Origin: an uncultured Clostridia bacterium
GTDB taxonomy: Bacteria > Bacillota_A > Clostridia > Christensenellales > Aristaeellaceae
Assembly (NCBI GenBank): GCA_934645275.1
Contig: CAKUDW010000019.1
Span: 1 to 16,240 of the forward strand
Direction: 5' to 3'
Length of the DNA: 16,240 nt
This document shows, piece by piece, positions 14,454-16,240 of this stretch; position 1 is the stretch's first letter, and every line of letters begins with the position of its first letter. Both the position numbers and the translations under genes were made by a program. The notes beneath the pieces were generated by a model. The model did no database searches. It was given only the letters and a program-made list of their open reading frames with translations, and was not told the DNA's origin.

Positions 14454-15995
14454 TTATTCGGAATACAGCTTCTCCAGGAACGCCGCGTCGGCCACGCCGG
14501 TCTGCTCCATGCCGTATTTCTTTTGCAGCTGCTTCACGGCGTCGGCGGTGTACTTGCCGAACGCGCCGTCGGGCTGGCCGGATAGCAGCTTCATTTCAAT
14601 CAACTTTGCCTGAAGCTTCTTCACATCATCGCCCTTGCTGCCGATGGTCAGGCCGCCTGCCGAAGCTTCCAGCGAGGGCGCTTCGGTTACGGCCGGGGCG
14701 GGGGCGTGAATTTCAAACCAGTAGGTGGTCTGTTCGCCGCCGTTGTAGGTGTTCACCACCATATACTTCATTTCGCCCATCTCGGAGAAGGGATAGCGCT
14801 TGTAGAGCGTGGTGGTTTCACCGCTGACGAGTTCAACGTCGATGTTGCCGGCGATTTCGCGGTCCAACAGCTGATAGCCCTGGAGCGTCTGATCGTCGGT
14901 TTCACCGCGGAAGGTGATTAACAGGAAGTTCTGCGGAATCACGGTGACCTGGCCCGCATAGTCGTTCAGCGTCATATCCAGCTGAACCGCAGCCGTGCCG
15001 CCCTTCAAATCGTACTTGCTGCCGTAGTTTTCCTCGAAGTAGTCGAAGTCCTTGTAAGCGTCTACCTTCATCGTGATGCTGACGGTTTCGTAGCTGTCGC
15101 CATCCTGCGGGCCGCGATGGATGTGGCCGTCGGGCGTCATTTCCGTGGTGAAGGTAACTACCTCGCCGTAGGGCACGATTTCGGGGGCCTTCGTGGGTTC
15201 GGGCGTGGCGGTAGGCTCGGCTGTGGGCGCTTCAGTGGGCTCCGCCGTGGGTTCGACCACGATGGGTTCCAGGTCTTCGTCGCCGCCGACAGGCATACCG
15301 TCGGAAACAGCCGCCGTTGCTTCAGCCGTGGGGGCTTCAGTGGGTTCCTCAGTCGGGGTCTCGCTAGGCTCGGCCGTGGGTTCTTCGGTCGGTGCCTCGG
15401 TGGGCGCCTCAGTCGGGGCCTCAGTGGGCTCCACCGTGGGTTCCTCAGTAGGTTCTTCGGTCACGACTGCGGCCTGCGCGCCATCCACCGTCAGCGGTGC
15501 GCTCTCAATCGTCATTATCTCGGGCTGCTGCGTCTCAGGCTCGGCCGTGGGAGCTTCGGTGGGAATTGCGGTGGGCTCTTCGGTCACTACGGGTTCAACA
15601 GTCTGATTGTCAAACAGGTTTGCGTCCATGCCGGACAGCGCTGCAAGCCCCATGGACTGCTCGTCCGTGCTGGAATTGTCTGCACCGTCGGCAAAGGGAT
15701 CGCTTTCGTCGGGCACAAAGCCACCCGCAGCGAACATCTCAGCGGTAAACGCGGCGTCATCGCCCGCATCCGCCGTGGGCGTGGGCAGCGGTTGATCCAT
15801 GACTACATCCTGCTTGGGCGCGATGCCCAGCAGTTCGGATACGCGCGCAGACTTGTTCACAGCCACTGTGCAGCCGATGAAGCCCACGACCAGACCCACC
15901 ACCAGCATGATGATGCCTGCCGTCCATACCTTTTTGCGATAGTGAATGCGCAACCTGCGCTCATAACGTCTTCTGGAAGAATAGCGATCGCCCAT
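14454..15995 (-). CDS. Single-pass surface protein with a Pro-Thr-Glu stalk and C-terminal peptidoglycan-binding domain
   Basis: 513 residues; ATG at 15995 with AGGAGG 8-9 bases upstream. The first 22 residues are strongly basic (cytoplasmic), followed by a transmembrane helix at 26-46. The helix contains FIGC (C42), a weak lipobox-like motif, so lipid anchoring is a minor alternative. Residues 68-275 are a disordered, acidic region with many EPTEAPTE units. Residues 276-430 look like a beta-rich extracellular domain (VVTFTTEMTPDG...QVTVIPQNFLLITFRG...TTYWFEI) that I cannot assign to a family. Residues 450-511 are a PG_binding_1 domain (IGSKGDDVKKLQAKLIEMKLL, DGAFGKYTADAVKQLQKKYG). It probably links the membrane to the cell wall. 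Its layout parallels the 1138-residue protein elsewhere in the window. It has its own promoter. Confidence 0.85.
   Translation of the reverse strand: MGDRYSSRRRYERRLRIHYRKKVWTAGIIMLVVGLVVGFIGCTVAVNKSARVSELLGIAPKQDVVMDQPLPTPTADAGDDAAFTAEMFAAGGFVPDESDPFADGADNSSTDEQSMGLAALSGMDANLFDNQTVEPVVTEEPTAIPTEAPTAEPETQQPEIMTIESAPLTVDGAQAAVVTEEPTEEPTVEPTEAPTEAPTEAPTEEPTAEPSETPTEEPTEAPTAEATAAVSDGMPVGGDEDLEPIVVEPTAEPTEAPTAEPTATPEPTKAPEIVPYGEVVTFTTEMTPDGHIHRGPQDGDSYETVSITMKVDAYKDFDYFEENYGSKYDLKGGTAAVQLDMTLNDYAGQVTVIPQNFLLITFRGETDDQTLQGYQLLDREIAGNIDVELVSGETTTLYKRYPFSEMGEMKYMVVNTYNGGEQTTYWFEIHAPAPAVTEAPSLEASAGGLTIGSKGDDVKKLQAKLIEMKLLSGQPDGAFGKYTADAVKQLQKKYGMEQTGVADAAFLEKLYSE
15180..15458 (-). repeat. Tandem Pro-Thr-Glu codon repeats in the stalk region
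   Basis: Two blocks, 15318-15458 and 15180-15254, encode repeated four-residue units of the form (E/A)PTE in 12-base DNA units, separated by a non-repetitive stretch. On the + strand the same DNA reads as a false Gly/Ser/Val/Ala-rich ORF. Confidence 0.75.
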
Positions 15996-16033
15996 GTAGC
16001 GTCCCTCCTGAATGCTGACTATATTTCAAAAAT

Positions 16034-16062
16034 ATTATACAAGTTTTACAGTTCTAAGTCAA
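16034..16062 (-). promoter_or_regulatory. Sigma-A promoter of the stalk surface-protein gene
   Basis: On the - strand TTGACT (16062-16057), 17 bases, TATAAT (16039-16034). The leader is about 32 bases. Confidence 0.85.
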
Positions 16063-16076
16063 GCGAAAGCGCGCAG

Positions 16077-16110
16077 AAAAACCGGCAAATGATAGTAATT
16101 TGCCGGTTTT
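16077..16110 (-). terminator. Intrinsic terminator of scpB
   Basis: A perfect 13-bp stem (AAAACCGGCAAAT with ATTTGCCGGTTTT, 7-base loop) ends in a T-run on the - strand (16081-16077). It starts 20 bases past the scpB stop and separates scpB from the next promoter. Confidence 0.9.
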
Positions 16111-16129
16111 GTCACAATTTTGGTGCAAT

Positions 16130-16240
16130 TTAGATGGGCATCTCACCCTCGGAGGTGAAATCCACGCTGGGCAGCTCGTCCAGCGTTTCGATGCCGAAGT
16201 GCTGCAGAAACTTGTCCGTGGTGCGGTACAGTATGGGCCG
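16130..16240 (-). CDS. scpB: Segregation and condensation protein B, C-terminal end (partial)
   Basis: Only the last 36 residues are visible, reading [20 protein letters not shown] and then DELPSVDF, ending in TAA at 16132-16130. RP-x-LY-x-TT...FL..FG...L..LP is the conserved C-terminal segment of ScpB. ScpB dimers join ScpA and SMC in the condensin complex that compacts and segregates the chromosome. The gene enters from the right edge, and scpA would usually lie upstream, beyond the window. It is too short to judge anything unusual. Confidence 0.85.
   Translation of the reverse strand, partial: RPILYRTTDKFLQHFGIETLDELPSVDFTSEGEMPI

Noticed and set aside
15117..16133. + strand frames with Gly/Ser/Val/Ala repeats (15117-16133 and 15193-15606)
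   Set aside because: Complement of the Pro-Thr-Glu stalk codons. The - strand gene has promoter, ribosome binding site and known domains.

Overview
The window looks like chromosomal DNA of a GC-rich, Gram-positive-type Clostridia member (Firmicutes). This rests on several points: strong AGGAGG-type ribosome binding sites, sigma-A promoters, an AddB-type rather than RecBCD-type recombination nuclease, an ScpB, an N-terminal zinc-ribbon/kinase-like protein of a kind seen in Clostridia, and cell-surface proteins with long Pro-Thr-Glu linkers joined to peptidoglycan-binding domains. That style is common in uncultured Christensenellales/Oscillospirales-like gut bacteria, but the exact taxon is inference. 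I saw no rRNA, tRNA, CRISPR array, insertion sequence or phage gene.

Layout. Positions 1-644 (-) hold the N-terminal part of a secreted sugar-type ABC solute-binding protein, with its own promoter and a palindromic operator. Positions 831-5561 (-) form a two-gene operon. First comes a HAD-phosphatase/thymidylate-kinase fusion. Then comes a 1138-residue membrane protein with a zinc ribbon, a vestigial protein-kinase N-lobe, one transmembrane helix, about six peptidoglycan-binding domains and two Ig/FN3-like domains; it ends at a clear terminator. Divergently on the + strand lie a small multidrug-export family membrane protein (5823-6407), an AddB-type nuclease subunit (6489-9782) and a class II aldolase (9873-10712), the last with a textbook promoter.

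Convergent to these, on the - strand, is a two-component module: response regulator (13598-14275), overlapping sensor kinase (12195-13601), and a secreted four-PepSY-repeat protein with an Asp/His-rich tail (10868-12037). The promoters of the regulator and of the PepSY gene carry the same TCTCAT element exactly 10 bases upstream of the -10 box, and neither has a recognisable -35. This suggests that the regulator activates itself and the PepSY gene. Next on the - strand is a second single-pass surface protein with a Pro-Thr-Glu stalk and a C-terminal peptidoglycan-binding domain (14454-15995). At the right edge is the last part of ScpB (16130-16240), with a strong terminator.

The genes most worth attention are the degenerate kinase N-lobe attached to an extracellular peptidoglycan-binding array, the HAD-Tmk fusion, and the PepSY/two-component unit with its metal-chelator-like tail. 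The housekeeping genes (tmk, addB, fba, scpB) look ordinary in function but are unusual in arrangement or detail.
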